The notes: a model not told the origin generated them from the sequence alone. A DNA stretch of 64,000 nucleotides from Rhodoferax saidenbachensis (GCF_001955715.1 NZ_CP019239.1:1240001-1304000), one strand, 5' to 3'; counted from the stretch's first letter, positions 37,668-47,130 are shown. Made by a program: numbers and translations.

Positions 37668-38626
37668 AGAGACTTCAATAGATCAATGGCAGATAGCGGC
37701 AGCATGCGTCGGCGCAGCCGCTCCCAGGTGGAAAGAGGATGGGGTTCGAGGGTCAGCGCCTGGGTTTCACCACACAGGGTGAGCCGCACGGCTTCGCCGT
37801 TTTGCAGACGCTGTACATCGTGCGCCAGCGTCGTGGCGTCCAGCGCGTGCCAGGCAGTGACCCAGGCCGCAGCATCGTCGTTGAGCGCGGGAATACGCAA
37901 GGCGTCGCGCACCGAACACACGCTGTCTTGCTGCGCCGTGCTGGTTGCGTCTTGCAGCGTGCCGGTGCCGCTGACCCAGAAGGCGTTGACGCTGGGCAAC
38001 TGCGTGTTGTGGCGGTGCTCGTTGACGGTGTGGGTGTAAAGCAGCATCTGCATTTCGTTTTGCAGGCGGCGCATGGGCTGCGCTTGCGGTTGGCGTGGCA
38101 TCCAGGCATCCACCGTGTGGCCCGCCACCCGGTCCAGCGATGCGGTGGGCAGATTGGCAAATACCGCGCCGTGCGCCAGCCAGCGCGTGTAGGCATGGCC
38201 CAGCGGATGCGGGAACAGGGTGATGCCGTCCTCGGCAAAGTAGGGCTGCATGGCCAGGTAGAGGGTTTCTGCGTCACGCGGCGTGAGGCTGAGCTTTTGC
38301 GGATCGGCCATGGCCACGTGGTCGCTGTGTACGTCCCAGTGGCAGGGCGTGACCCAGGCCCATCCGTCGGGGCCATGCAGCGCGGTCAGGCCCAGGCGGT
38401 GTGCATCCTGCGCGGCCCAGGGCAGCAGGCCATCGGCGCCTGCCAGGCCCATGGCATTTGCCAGCACGCGCTCGTGGATGGGCGTGTGATCGCCGGCTTG
38501 GCCCTGCAGCCGCTCACCGGGCGTGAGCACCTGCAGCAGGCGGCCCAGATGGGGCAGGGCCAGATGTGCCAGCGCCTGCTGGCACTGGGGGCCGGCAGGT
38601 GCCGCATGGGTGATCAAGGTGTGCAT
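37664..38626 (-). CDS. Phosphoglycerate-mutase-like protein of unknown function
   Basis: This 320-aa protein has the ends MHTLITHAAPAGPQCQQALA and ERLRRRMLPLSAIDLLKSL. It belongs to a family annotated as cofactor-independent phosphoglycerate mutase-like in Burkholderiales and usually lying beside recJ. No full metal-binding motif set of iPGM is visible, so catalysis in glycolysis is unlikely. The start at 38626 (MHTLITH) has 36 bp to the divergent lolC, so the promoters overlap. It is co-transcribed with recJ. Confidence 0.65.
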   Translation of the reverse strand: MHTLITHAAPAGPQCQQALAHLALPHLGRLLQVLTPGERLQGQAGDHTPIHERVLANAMGLAGADGLLPWAAQDAHRLGLTALHGPDGWAWVTPCHWDVHSDHVAMADPQKLSLTPRDAETLYLAMQPYFAEDGITLFPHPLGHAYTRWLAHGAVFANLPTASLDRVAGHTVDAWMPRQPQAQPMRRLQNEMQMLLYTHTVNEHRHNTQLPSVNAFWVSGTGTLQDATSTAQQDSVCSVRDALRIPALNDDAAAWVTAWHALDATTLAHDVQRLQNGEAVRLTLCGETQALTLEPHPLSTWERLRRRMLPLSAIDLLKSL

Positions 38627-38662
38627 GGGGCGATTGTCCCGCATGGATGCCACAATTCAAGG

Positions 38663-39922
38663 GTGAAACAAATTCCTTACGAACTCCGCATCGGCTGGCG
38701 CTACACCCGCGCCGGCCGCGCCACCCGGCGCAACGGTTTTATCTCTTTCATCTCGGGTGTCTCCATGCTGGGCATTGCGCTGGGGGTGGCGGCGCTGATC
38801 ATTGTGCTCAGTGTGATGAACGGCTTCCAGAAGGAAGTGCGTGACCGCATGCTGGGCGTGGTCTCGCACATCGAGATCTACGCCGCAGGTGGCCAGGCAC
38901 TGCCCGATGTGCAGCAGACGCTGGCCCAGGCCAAGGCGAATCCGCAGGTGATTGGTGCTGCACCGTTCATCGCCGCGCAGGCCTTGCTGGCGCGCGGGGA
39001 AGACATGCGTGGCGTGATGGTGCGTGGCATTGACCCGGCGCTGGAGCATGAGGTGACTGACCTCGCGTCGGGCGCCCAGGCGGCCGTGCTGGCGCAATTG
39101 GTGCCGGGCGAATTTGGGGTGGTGCTGGGGGCCGAGCTGGCGCGTTCTCTGGGCGTGCGCGCTGGCGACAAGGTCACGCTGGTGGCGCCCAGCGGGCAGG
39201 TCACACCGGCTGGTGTGGTGCCGCGGCTCAAGCAGATGTCGGTGGTGGGCACGTTTGACTCGGGCCACTTTGAATACGACTCGGCCATGGCCTTTGCCCA
39301 TGTGGAAGACACGGCCAAGATATTCCGGCTCGAAGGCCCCTCGGGCGTGCGCCTGAAACTGCGCGACCTGCACCAGGCGCGCCAGGTGGCCGACGAGCTG
39401 AGCAAGACCATGACCGGCGACCTGCTGCTGCGCGACTGGACACGCCAGAACCGCACCTGGTTTGCCGCGGTGCAGGTGGAAAAACGCATGATGTTCATCA
39501 TCCTCACGCTGATCGTGGCCGTGGCCGCGTTCAACCTGGTGTCCACGTTGGTGATGACGGTGACCGACAAACGTGCCGACATTGCCATCCTACGCACGCT
39601 GGGTGCCAGCCCGGGCAGCATCATGGGGATTTTTGTGGTGCAGGGCGCCATGGTCGGTGTGATCGGCACGCTGGCCGGGCTGCTGCTGGGCTTGGGTGTT
39701 GCGTTCAACATTGATGTGATCGTGCCCGCGCTGGAGCATGCGCTGGGCGCGAGCTTCTTGCCGAAAGACATTTACCTGATCAGCCGCATGCCCAGCGACC
39801 CGCAGCAGGCCGATATCGTGCCCGTGGCGCTGATTTCCCTGTTGATGGCTTTTGTGGCCACGCTGTACCCGAGCTGGCGTGCCAGCCAGGTCAACCCTGC
39901 GGAGGCCTTGCGTTATGAGTGA
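38663..39922 (+). CDS. lolC: Lipoprotein-releasing ABC transporter permease LolC/E
   Basis: This 419-aa inner-membrane protein extracts outer-membrane lipoproteins for LolA. It has a first helix after [20 protein letters not shown], the conserved [20 protein letters not shown], a large periplasmic domain, and three C-terminal helices with the LolD-contact loop [11 protein letters not shown]. The start is GTG at 38663 ([11 protein letters not shown]). A long frame upstream runs through the antisense of the neighbouring gene and is not coding. Only one permease is present, as usual outside gammaproteobacteria. Confidence 0.9.
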   Translation: MKQIPYELRIGWRYTRAGRATRRNGFISFISGVSMLGIALGVAALIIVLSVMNGFQKEVRDRMLGVVSHIEIYAAGGQALPDVQQTLAQAKANPQVIGAAPFIAAQALLARGEDMRGVMVRGIDPALEHEVTDLASGAQAAVLAQLVPGEFGVVLGAELARSLGVRAGDKVTLVAPSGQVTPAGVVPRLKQMSVVGTFDSGHFEYDSAMAFAHVEDTAKIFRLEGPSGVRLKLRDLHQARQVADELSKTMTGDLLLRDWTRQNRTWFAAVQVEKRMMFIILTLIVAVAAFNLVSTLVMTVTDKRADIAILRTLGASPGSIMGIFVVQGAMVGVIGTLAGLLLGLGVAFNIDVIVPALEHALGASFLPKDIYLISRMPSDPQQADIVPVALISLLMAFVATLYPSWRASQVNPAEALRYE

Positions 39923-40712
39923 TACCACCAACACGCCCCAGGTGCCAGGTGCCCTGGCGGCCGCGCACTACCAATGGGTGGCCGATATGGGCAAATCACC
40001 CGCTGCCAGTGCGGGCCAAGGAGAACTGCTCATGCAGGTGCGCGGTCTGACCAAGCGCTTTCATGAAGGGCGCCTGGATGTGACGGTGCTGCAGGGCGTG
40101 GACCTGGATGTGCGTCGGGGTGAAACCCTGGCCATCGTGGGTGCCTCGGGCTCTGGCAAAAGCACCTTGCTGCACTTGATGGGTGGTTTGGATGCGCCCA
40201 CCAGCGGCAGTGTGGTGTTGCACGGCAAGCCCTTGGCAGGCCTAAGCGCTGCCGAACAGGGCCGTTTGCGCAACCGCCATCTGGGTTTTGTCTACCAGTT
40301 CCACCACCTGTTGCCGGAGTTCAGCGCGCTGGACAACGTCGCCATGCCATTGACAATTCGGCGTGTAGCCCCCGCCGATGCTGCGCAAGCAGCTATGAAA
40401 ATGCTAGCGGCTGTAGGACTGAAAGACCGCGCCCACCACCGGCCGGCCGAGCTGTCGGGCGGGGAGCGCCAGCGTGTGGCGATAGCCCGGGCACTGGTCA
40501 CCAACCCCGACTGTGTGCTGGCCGATGAGCCCACGGGCAACCTAGACCGCAGCACCGCTGACGGCGTGTTTGCGCTGATGCTGCAACTGGCGCGTGACCA
40601 GGGCACGGCCTTTGTGCTGGTCACCCACGACGGCACGCTGGCCGCGCGCTGCAGCCGCCAGTTGCACCTGGAAACCGGGCGACTGGTGCCGGACCACACG
40701 CTTGCCGCTTAA
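39915..40712 (+). CDS. lolD: Lipoprotein-releasing ABC transporter ATP-binding protein
   Basis: This 265-aa ATPase has Walker [10 protein letters not shown], signature [16 protein letters not shown], Walker [11 protein letters not shown] and switch VLVTHD. It overlaps lolC by 8 bp. An N-terminal extension of about 40 residues precedes the usual start. Residues about 151-165 ([15 protein letters not shown]), between the Q-loop and the signature, are encoded by a near-perfect copy of the dispersed repeat, yet the family pattern A-MLAAVGL is kept. Confidence 0.93.
   Translation: MSDTTNTPQVPGALAAAHYQWVADMGKSPAASAGQGELLMQVRGLTKRFHEGRLDVTVLQGVDLDVRRGETLAIVGASGSGKSTLLHLMGGLDAPTSGSVVLHGKPLAGLSAAEQGRLRNRHLGFVYQFHHLLPEFSALDNVAMPLTIRRVAPADAAQAAMKMLAAVGLKDRAHHRPAELSGGERQRVAIARALVTNPDCVLADEPTGNLDRSTADGVFALMLQLARDQGTAFVLVTHDGTLAARCSRQLHLETGRLVPDHTLAA
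40366..40410 (+). repeat. Dispersed repeat copy embedded in lolD coding sequence
   Basis: TAGCCCCCGCCGATGC, then TGCGCAAGCAGCTATGAAAA, then TGCTAGCGG. Compared with the intergenic consensus only a few positions differ, and the reading frame stays open through it. Confidence 0.75.
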
Positions 40713-40721
40713 GGGCGCGCC

Positions 40722-41567
40722 GTGCGCTGGATCGACACCCACTGCCATCTCGATGCATGGGAGTTTGGGCCACTAGCCCAGGAGGTACGTGCGCGGGCTG
40801 CTATCAAAGGTGTAGCGTATTGCGTGATTCCAGCGGTTGAAGTGGGCAATTTCGATGCGGTGCGCACCCTGGCCCACGCCACGGGTGACAGCTATTGCCT
40901 GGGCATTCACCCGCTGTACGTGCCACGCGCCAACCCCGGTGATCTGGCGCTGCTGGAGGCGGAATTGGCCGCACGCCACAGTGACCCACGCTTGGTGGGC
41001 GTCGGGGAGATCGGGCTGGACTACTTTGTGCCCGCGCTGCAGCAGGAGCCGCAGCGCACCCAACAGGAAAATTTTTACCGCGCCCAGCTCCGGCTTGCGC
41101 GCCAGTACGGCCTGCCGGTGGTGCTGCATGTGCGCCGCTCGGCCGATCGGCTGCTCAAACACCTGCGCGATCTGTCACGCCACGGCCCGGCGTGGACGGG
41201 CATTGCCCATGCATTCAACGGCAGCGAAGTGCAGGCGCAGGAGTTCATCCGCCTGGGGTTCAAGCTGGGCTTTGGCGGCGCGGTGACGTTTGAGCGTGCA
41301 TTGCAACTGCGCCATCTGGCCAAGACCTTGCCGCTGGAGTCCATCGTGCTGGAAACCGATGCGCCCGATATCCCGCCGCATTGGCTGTACGCCACGGCAG
41401 AGCAGCGCGCCCAGGGCCAGCCACAAGGGCGCAATGAACCCGGCGAGTTGCCGCGTATTGCCGAGGTGGTGGCCCAGTTGCGTGGCATGCCGGTGGAAGC
41501 GCTGGCAGAGGCCACCACGCAAAACGCCTGTGCGGCGCTGCCGCGTCTTGGCGCGCTGCTGGTATAA
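40722..41567 (+). CDS. TatD-family metal-dependent hydrolase
   Basis: This 281-aa metallo-beta/alpha barrel has DTHCHLDAW at the N-terminus (metal ligands H-x-H), Glu in VGEIGLDYFV, His in VVLHVRRSADR, His in HAFNGS, and Asp in ETDAPDIPP. TatD enzymes are DNases or related hydrolases. The start is GTG at 40722, 9 bp after lolD. Residues 16-32 overlap a stretch that looks like the dispersed repeat, between the first and second metal motifs. Confidence 0.88.
   Translation: MRWIDTHCHLDAWEFGPLAQEVRARAAIKGVAYCVIPAVEVGNFDAVRTLAHATGDSYCLGIHPLYVPRANPGDLALLEAELAARHSDPRLVGVGEIGLDYFVPALQQEPQRTQQENFYRAQLRLARQYGLPVVLHVRRSADRLLKHLRDLSRHGPAWTGIAHAFNGSEVQAQEFIRLGFKLGFGGAVTFERALQLRHLAKTLPLESIVLETDAPDIPPHWLYATAEQRAQGQPQGRNEPGELPRIAEVVAQLRGMPVEALAEATTQNACAALPRLGALLV
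40768..40817 (+). repeat. Degenerate dispersed repeat inside the tatD-like gene
   Basis: GGCCACTAGCCCAGGAGG, then TACGTGCGCGGGCTGCTAT, then CAAAGGTGTAGCG. Compared with consensus, GGCC-CTAGCCC, TGCGC, GCTAT-AAA and TAGCG are retained. It codes for part of an early helix in the enzyme. Confidence 0.55.
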
Positions 41568-41573
41568 ATCCCT

Positions 41574-42332
41574 ATGCCCAGAAAAGAACCCATCCAACAC
41601 CCCGAAGTGAATTTCTCCGAAGAGGGGCCGATACGGCACCTGCACCTGGGCAGTGAATGGATTCAGGGCTCCATGCTGGTGGATGCGCCGACGGTGCTGG
41701 TGCACGAGTACATCCAGCGCATGATGGCCTGGCTGTTGTTTGTCGACCCAGCGACGGTTGGCAAACGCCAGGCGCTGCAGTTGGGGCTGGGCGCGGGCTC
41801 GCTCACCAAGTTCTGCCACAAGGAACTGAAGATGAAGACCACGGCGATTGAACTCAACCCACAGGTGTTGCATGCGTGCCGCGGCTGGTTCAAGCTGCCG
41901 GCCGACAACGCACGCATGCAGGTGGTGCTGGGCGACGCCGCACAGGAAATCCGCCAGCCGCATTGGCTGGGTGCAGTGGACGCGCTGCAGGTGGACTTGT
42001 ATGACGAAGAGGCCGCAGCGCCCGTGCTCGACAGCACCGACTTCTACGCCGACTGCCGCAACACGCTGACGGAGGAGGGTTGCATGACGGTAAACCTGTT
42101 TGGCCGCAGCTCCAGTTACCAGAAGAGTGTGGACAAGATCTCTGCAGCGTTTGGCAAAGACGCTTTGTGGGCGTTTAAATCCACCCGCGAGGGCAATACC
42201 GTCGTGCTGGCCCAGCGCACACCCTCGCGCCCCAAGCGGGCCCTCTGGGCCGAGCGGGCTGAAGTCATCAAGGCCCAATGGGGCTTGCCCGCAGACAAAT
42301 GGATTCGTGTTTTCAAGCCGGTGACACCATGA
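41574..42332 (+). CDS. Spermidine-synthase-like aminopropyltransferase-fold protein
   Basis: This 252-aa class I methyltransferase-fold protein has the nucleotide motif LQLGLGAGSLTKFCHKEL and acidic loop TAIELNPQVLHACRGWF. The N-terminal tetramer domain of classic spermidine synthase is short or missing. It may be a polyamine or unusual methyl/aminopropyl transferase. It starts 6 bp after the TatD-type gene and overlaps the ATPase gene start by 4 bp, so it is part of a plus-strand run. Confidence 0.72.
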   Translation: MPRKEPIQHPEVNFSEEGPIRHLHLGSEWIQGSMLVDAPTVLVHEYIQRMMAWLLFVDPATVGKRQALQLGLGAGSLTKFCHKELKMKTTAIELNPQVLHACRGWFKLPADNARMQVVLGDAAQEIRQPHWLGAVDALQVDLYDEEAAAPVLDSTDFYADCRNTLTEEGCMTVNLFGRSSSYQKSVDKISAAFGKDALWAFKSTREGNTVVLAQRTPSRPKRALWAERAEVIKAQWGLPADKWIRVFKPVTP

Positions 42333-44116
42333 GTACAAGCCCTAAACGTCCCGCAGCAACTGCCGCCGTGTACTCCGGGCCCCTGGACTGGCGCAAGCTG
42401 GTGGAGTGGCTGCACCACGATGCCGTCATTTCTGACGAAGAGGCTCAGCGCACCATTGCCCGCTGCTCCCAGGCCGAGAGTGCGCAGCATCCGCTGGTGC
42501 GCCTGGCCAGTGTCTCCATGCGGCGTGTCTCCGACGGCAAGGCGCTGGATATCGAGACACTCACGCAGTGGTTGGCAGGACGCGCGGGGTTGAACTATCT
42601 GCGCATCGATCCGCTCAAGGTCGATGTGGGCAAAGTGGCCGACGCCATGGGCGCGGCTTATGCCGAGCGCCACAAGATTTTGCCGGTGGTGGTGACCTCC
42701 ACCGAAATCACCGTGGCCACGGCTGAGCCGTTTATTGCCGACTGGGTGGCCGAGGTAGAGCGCCAATCGCGCCGCGGCGTGCGCCGCGTAGTGGCCAGCC
42801 CGCAAGAGATTCACCGCTACACCGCCGAGTTTTATGCACTGGCCAAGTCGGTGCGCGCGGCCAGCAAGTCGGGTGTGAACAACGGCGCGAGTTTTGAGCA
42901 ACTGGTGGAGTTGGGCAAGAGCAATAAACAGCTCGACGCCAATGACCAGGGCGTGGTGCAGGTGGTGGACTGGCTGTGGCAATACGCCTTTGACCAGCGC
43001 GCCAGTGATATCCACCTGGAGCCGCGCCGCGAGCAGGGCGTGATCCGCTTCCGCATCGACGGTGTGCTGCACCCGGTGTACCAGATGCCCATGGGCGTTC
43101 TCAACGCGATGACGGCACGCATCAAGCTGCTGGGCCGCATGGACGTGATTGAAAAACGCCGCCCGCAGGATGGCCGCATCAAGACGCGCAACCCGCGCGG
43201 TGATGAAATTGAAATGCGGATTTCCACCTTGCCCACCGCCTTTGGCGAGAAGATGGTGATGCGTATTTTTGACCCCGACAACGCGGTGAAGGACCTGGAT
43301 GCGCTGGGCTTCACCTCCCACGACGCCACGCGCTGGGAAGCGCTGGTGAAACGCCCGCACGGCATCATCTTGGTGACCGGTCCCACGGGCTCCGGCAAAA
43401 CCACCACGCTGTACTCGACGCTCAAACGCGTCGCCACCGAAGAGGTCAACGTCAGCACGGTGGAAGACCCGATTGAAATGATCGAGCCGGCCTTTAACCA
43501 GACCCAGGTGCAGCCGCAACTGGATTTTGGTTTCCCCCAGGGCCTGCGTGCGCTGATGCGGCAGGACCCGGACATCATCATGGTCGGCGAAATCCGCGAT
43601 CTGGAAACCGCCGAGATGGCGGTGCAGGCCGCGCTGACCGGCCACCTGGTGTTTTCTACCCTGCACACCAACGACGCGCCCTCGGCCGTCACGCGCCTGA
43701 TGGAGCTGGGCATTCCACCTTACCTGATCAATGCCACGCTCCTGGGCGTGCTGGCGCAGCGCCTGGTGCGCACCCTGTGCAAGCAATGCCGGGTGCGTGA
43801 CGAAGAGACACCGCGCGAGGCATTGGGCGAGCTGGTCAAGCCCTGGCAGATCAATGGTGGTTACAAGCCGTACAAGCCGGTGGGTTGTGTGGATTGCCGC
43901 ATGACCGGTTTCATGGGCCGCATGGGCCTGTACGAGCTGCTGGTGGTCACCGAAGGCTTCAAATCCAAGGTCAGTGCAGACCCCAGCATGGATGCCCTGC
44001 GCCGCCAGGCCGTGGCTGACGGCATGCGCCCCTTGCGTCTGGCGGGTGCTTTGCGCGTGGCCGAAGGCCAGACGGTTATTGAAGAAGTATTGACGTCCAC
44101 ACCACCCCTGAGTTGA
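42329..44116 (+). CDS. GspE/PilB-type secretion or pilus assembly ATPase
   Basis: This 595-aa ATPase has an N-terminal GspE-N domain, then IDGVLHPVYQMPMGVLNAMT, Walker A GPTGSGKTTTLYST, the Asp-box VEDPIEM, Walker B DIIMVGEIRDLET and His box STLHTNDAPSA. A zinc cluster CKQC...CVDC lies near the C-terminus. It drives either type IV pilus extension or type II secretion. No other gsp/pil genes are nearby, so the machine is not identified. The ATG overlaps the previous stop (ATGA). Confidence 0.88.
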   Translation: MSTSPKRPAATAAVYSGPLDWRKLVEWLHHDAVISDEEAQRTIARCSQAESAQHPLVRLASVSMRRVSDGKALDIETLTQWLAGRAGLNYLRIDPLKVDVGKVADAMGAAYAERHKILPVVVTSTEITVATAEPFIADWVAEVERQSRRGVRRVVASPQEIHRYTAEFYALAKSVRAASKSGVNNGASFEQLVELGKSNKQLDANDQGVVQVVDWLWQYAFDQRASDIHLEPRREQGVIRFRIDGVLHPVYQMPMGVLNAMTARIKLLGRMDVIEKRRPQDGRIKTRNPRGDEIEMRISTLPTAFGEKMVMRIFDPDNAVKDLDALGFTSHDATRWEALVKRPHGIILVTGPTGSGKTTTLYSTLKRVATEEVNVSTVEDPIEMIEPAFNQTQVQPQLDFGFPQGLRALMRQDPDIIMVGEIRDLETAEMAVQAALTGHLVFSTLHTNDAPSAVTRLMELGIPPYLINATLLGVLAQRLVRTLCKQCRVRDEETPREALGELVKPWQINGGYKPYKPVGCVDCRMTGFMGRMGLYELLVVTEGFKSKVSADPSMDALRRQAVADGMRPLRLAGALRVAEGQTVIEEVLTSTPPLS

Positions 44117-44184
44117 AAAGCCTGAGGAATCGAGGGGTTTTCCGTGCAAAATGCGCAACTGGTCAAAATTTGAGGAGACACGTT

Positions 44185-44673
44185 TTGAATATAAAAAGCC
44201 AAAAAGACTTTTTTTCAGGTCTTATGTTTATGGGCGTTGGAGTGGCCTTTGCGTGGGGTGCGACAGGCTACACCCTGGGTAACGGTGCACGCATGGGGCC
44301 CGGTTACTTTCCCCTGGTGCTCGGCATCCTGCTGGCATTTCTGGGTGGGGTGATCACCTTTACGGCCCTGGTGGTGGAAACCGTGGACGGTGACAAGGTC
44401 GGCAAGTTCGCCTGGAAGCCGCTGTTTTTCATCATCATGGCCAATCTGGTGTTTGGCGTCTGCATCGGTGGCCTGCCCAGTATTGGCTTGCCTCCCCTGG
44501 GGCTGATCATTGGCATCTTCCTGTTGACTTTCATCTCCAGCAATGCCGGTGATGAGTTCAAGTTCAAGGAAGTCGTCGTTCTGGCCACCATACTGGCCGT
44601 GATGAGCTACCTCGCCTTTATCGTGCTGCTCAAGCTGCAGTTCCCGGTATGGCCCGTTTTGTCCAAATTCTGA
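44185..44673 (+). CDS. tctB: Tripartite tricarboxylate transporter small permease subunit
   Basis: This 162-aa inner-membrane subunit has four helices, the typical TctB pattern (FFSGLMFMGVGVAFAWGATG, then GARMGPGYFPLVLGILLAFL). I use the TTG at 44185 since GAGGAGA lies at ideal distance and the upstream 24 codons run back into the ATPase end. It functions with TctA and a periplasmic TctC. tctA follows 12 bp later. Confidence 0.88.
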   Translation: MNIKSQKDFFSGLMFMGVGVAFAWGATGYTLGNGARMGPGYFPLVLGILLAFLGGVITFTALVVETVDGDKVGKFAWKPLFFIIMANLVFGVCIGGLPSIGLPPLGLIIGIFLLTFISSNAGDEFKFKEVVVLATILAVMSYLAFIVLLKLQFPVWPVLSKF

Positions 44674-44685
44674 GAGAGCCCCACC

Positions 44686-46197
44686 ATGGATCTGTTTAAT
44701 AACCTCGCGCTCGGATTTGGTGTTGCGTTCACCGTTCAGAACCTGATTTACGCCTTCGTCGGCTGTCTGCTGGGTACCCTCATTGGCGTGCTCCCTGGCA
44801 TCGGGCCTCTGGCCACCATTGCCATGCTGCTGCCTGCCACCTACGCACTGCCACCCGTGGCCGCGCTGATCATGCTGGCCGGTATCTACTACGGCGCCCA
44901 GTACGGTGGCTCCACCACGGCGATTCTGGTGAACCTCCCAGGCGAATCGTCTTCCGTCGTCACGGTGATTGACGGCTACCAGATGGCGCGCAATGGCCGG
45001 GCCGGTCCCGCGCTGGCAGCCGCCGGTCTGGGTTCGTTCTTTGCTGGCTGCGTCGGTACGCTGATCCTGGCGGCCTTTGCGGCCCCGCTGACCGAGTTGG
45101 CCTTCAAGTTCGGCCCAGCAGAGTATTTCTCGCTGATGATTCTGGGCCTGATCGGCGCTGTGGTGCTGGCTTCCGGTTCCCTGCTCAAAGCGGTGGCCAT
45201 GATTGTGCTGGGCTTGCTCATGGGCATGGTCGGCACCGACGTGAACTCGGGCGTGGCCCGTTTCAGCTTTGACATCCCCGAACTCACTGACGGCATTGGC
45301 TTCATCGTCATTGCCATGGGCGTTTTCGGCTACGGTGAAATCATCAGCAACCTGTCCAAACATGAGAGCGAACGCGAGGTCTTTACGGCCTCCGTCTCGG
45401 GACTCATGCCGACCAAGGAAGACTTCAAGAACATGATTCCAGCGGTGCTGCGCGGTACGGCCCTGGGCTCGATCCTGGGTATCCTGCCCGGTGGCGGTGC
45501 CGTGATGGCGGCCTTTGCGGCCTACACCCTGGAGAAGAAGACCAAGTTGCGTCCGGGTGAAGTGCCGTTTGGCAAGGGCAACATCCGCGGCGTGGCAGCC
45601 CCTGAGGCGGCCAACAACGCAGGTGCACAAACCTCTTTCATCCCCTTGCTGACCCTGGGTATTCCACCCAATGCGGTGATGGCGCTGATGGTCGGTGCCA
45701 TGACGATCCACAACATCCAGCCCGGTCCGCAGGTCATGACCAGCAACCCCGAGTTGTTCTGGGGCCTGATTGCCTCGATGTGGATCGGCAATCTGATGCT
45801 GGTCGTGCTGAACCTGCCGCTGATCGGCATCTGGATCAAGCTGCTGACCGTGCCTTATCGCTGGTTGTTCCCGTCCATCGTGCTGTTCTGCGCGATTGGC
45901 GTGTACTCGACCAACAACAACACCTTTGACATCTGGATGGTGGGCATCTTTGGCTTCATCGGATACCTGTTCATCAAGCTGGGTGCGGAGCCTGCGCCGT
46001 TGTTGCTGGGCTTTATTCTGGGGCCGATGATGGAAGAGTATCTGCGCCGGGCCCTGCTGCTCAGCCGCGGTGACTGGAGCGTGTTCCTGACACGTCCGCT
46101 GTCTGCCGGTCTGCTGGCTGCTGCGGTGCTGCTGCTGGCAGTGGTGCTCATGCCGTCTGTCAAATCGAAGCGGGAAGAGGCGTTTGTCGAGGATTGA
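44686..46197 (+). CDS. tctA: Tripartite tricarboxylate transporter large permease subunit
   Basis: This 503-aa channel subunit has about 12 helices and the two family signature stretches VGCLLGTLIGVLPGIGPLAT and LGILPGGGAVMAAFAAYTLE. The VNLPGESSSVVTVIDG segment is also typical. It imports a carboxylate by proton or sodium coupling after delivery by a TctC-type binding protein, which is not encoded in the window. Many TctC genes are scattered in this lineage. A clean terminator follows. Confidence 0.92.
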   Translation: MDLFNNLALGFGVAFTVQNLIYAFVGCLLGTLIGVLPGIGPLATIAMLLPATYALPPVAALIMLAGIYYGAQYGGSTTAILVNLPGESSSVVTVIDGYQMARNGRAGPALAAAGLGSFFAGCVGTLILAAFAAPLTELAFKFGPAEYFSLMILGLIGAVVLASGSLLKAVAMIVLGLLMGMVGTDVNSGVARFSFDIPELTDGIGFIVIAMGVFGYGEIISNLSKHESEREVFTASVSGLMPTKEDFKNMIPAVLRGTALGSILGILPGGGAVMAAFAAYTLEKKTKLRPGEVPFGKGNIRGVAAPEAANNAGAQTSFIPLLTLGIPPNAVMALMVGAMTIHNIQPGPQVMTSNPELFWGLIASMWIGNLMLVVLNLPLIGIWIKLLTVPYRWLFPSIVLFCAIGVYSTNNNTFDIWMVGIFGFIGYLFIKLGAEPAPLLLGFILGPMMEEYLRRALLLSRGDWSVFLTRPLSAGLLAAAVLLLAVVLMPSVKSKREEAFVED

Positions 46198-46222
46198 TAT
46201 CCACGCATTCGGACTCACCAAC

Positions 46223-46252
46223 AAAAGGCACCTTCGGGTGCCTTTTGTTTTT
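46223..46252 (+). terminator. Rho-independent terminator of tctBA
   Basis: AAAAGGCACC and GGTGCCTTTT form a perfect ten-base stem with a TTCG tetraloop, followed by GTTTTT. Confidence 0.93.
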
Positions 46253-46369
46253 AGGGCTCATAGGAAAAACCAATGCGCTTCATTGGATCAATCAAACCAA
46301 AACATGGTGCGCAGGGCCTAAGATTCAACCTGTTCATGTTTGGAACAGCAACTTCAAGAGGAAATCACC

Positions 46370-46933
46370 ATGTCTTTGATCAACACCCAAGTTCAGCCCT
46401 TCAAGACGGAAGCCTTTCACAACGGCAAGTTCGTGACCGTGTCCAACGAAAGCCTCAAGGGCAAATGGTCTGTGCTGATTTTCATGCCTGCCGCTTTCAC
46501 CTTCAACTGCCCCACCGAAGTGGAAGACGCCGCTGACAACTACGCCGAGTTCCAAAAGGCCGGTGCTGAGGTCTACATCGTCACCACCGACACCCACTTC
46601 GCACACAAGGTGTGGCATGAGACTTCCCCAGCCGTTGGCAAGGCCAAGTTCCCACTGGTGGGCGACCCCACCCATGCGCTGACACGCGCCTTTGACGTGC
46701 ATATCGACGAAGAAGGCCTGGCACTGCGCGGCACCTTCATCATCAACCCCGAAGGCACGATCAAGACGCTGGAAATCCATTCCAACGAAATCGCCCGTGA
46801 CGTCAAGGAAACCCTGCGCAAGCTCAAGGCTGCCCAGTACACCGCCGCTCACCCCGGTGAAGTGTGCCCAGCCAAATGGAATGACGGCGCAAAGACCATC
46901 ACTCCGTCGCTGGATCTGGTCGGCAAGATCTGA
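46370..46933 (+). CDS. ahpC: Alkyl hydroperoxide reductase, peroxiredoxin subunit
   Basis: This 187-aa 2-Cys peroxiredoxin reduces H2O2 and organic peroxides. Peroxidatic Cys47 is in FTFNCPTEVEDA, resolving Cys166 in GEVCPAKWNDG. FMPAAFTF replaces the more common PADFTFVCP wording, but the key cysteine, Thr44 and Arg positions remain. The ATG at 46370 has AGAGGAAA upstream. AhpF, encoded downstream, should re-reduce it. A strong terminator lies between them, so they may not be fully co-transcribed. Confidence 0.93.
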   Translation: MSLINTQVQPFKTEAFHNGKFVTVSNESLKGKWSVLIFMPAAFTFNCPTEVEDAADNYAEFQKAGAEVYIVTTDTHFAHKVWHETSPAVGKAKFPLVGDPTHALTRAFDVHIDEEGLALRGTFIINPEGTIKTLEIHSNEIARDVKETLRKLKAAQYTAAHPGEVCPAKWNDGAKTITPSLDLVGKI

Positions 46934-46968
46934 TTGATACCACCGAAGCTACTGCGCGAGTCATGCGC

Positions 46969-47041
46969 GGCGTTGGGCGGTGCTCGGAATCCTCACGTAC
47001 GGGTGTACGTTCCGGTTCCTGTGCTCCGTCCGCCTAACGCC
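46969..47041. repeat. Large imperfect palindrome between ahpC and ahpF
   Basis: GGCGTTGGGCGG pairs with CCGCCTAACGCC (one mismatch), with CACGTAC/GTACGTT as an inner match. The stem spans 73 bp. It resembles a type of extended hairpin I recall between Burkholderiales genes. There is only one such copy here. Confidence 0.6.
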
Positions 47042-47078
47042 TGACCCGCTCGCTACGCTTCAGCGGCATCAATCGTTG

Positions 47079-47124
47079 GCCGGACAGCGTCAAGGCGTGT
47101 TGCGCCTTGCCGTCCGGCTTTTTT
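47079..47124 (+). terminator. Rho-independent terminator of ahpC
   Basis: GCCGGAC pairs with GTCCGGC around an inner CAAGGCG/CGCCTTG stem, followed by TTTTTT. Confidence 0.88.
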
Positions 47125-47130
47125 ACGCCA

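Noticed and set aside
46253-46369. An OxyR-type box upstream of ahpC
   Set aside because: I looked for ATAG-N-CTAT spacing and found only partial matches, not enough to call.
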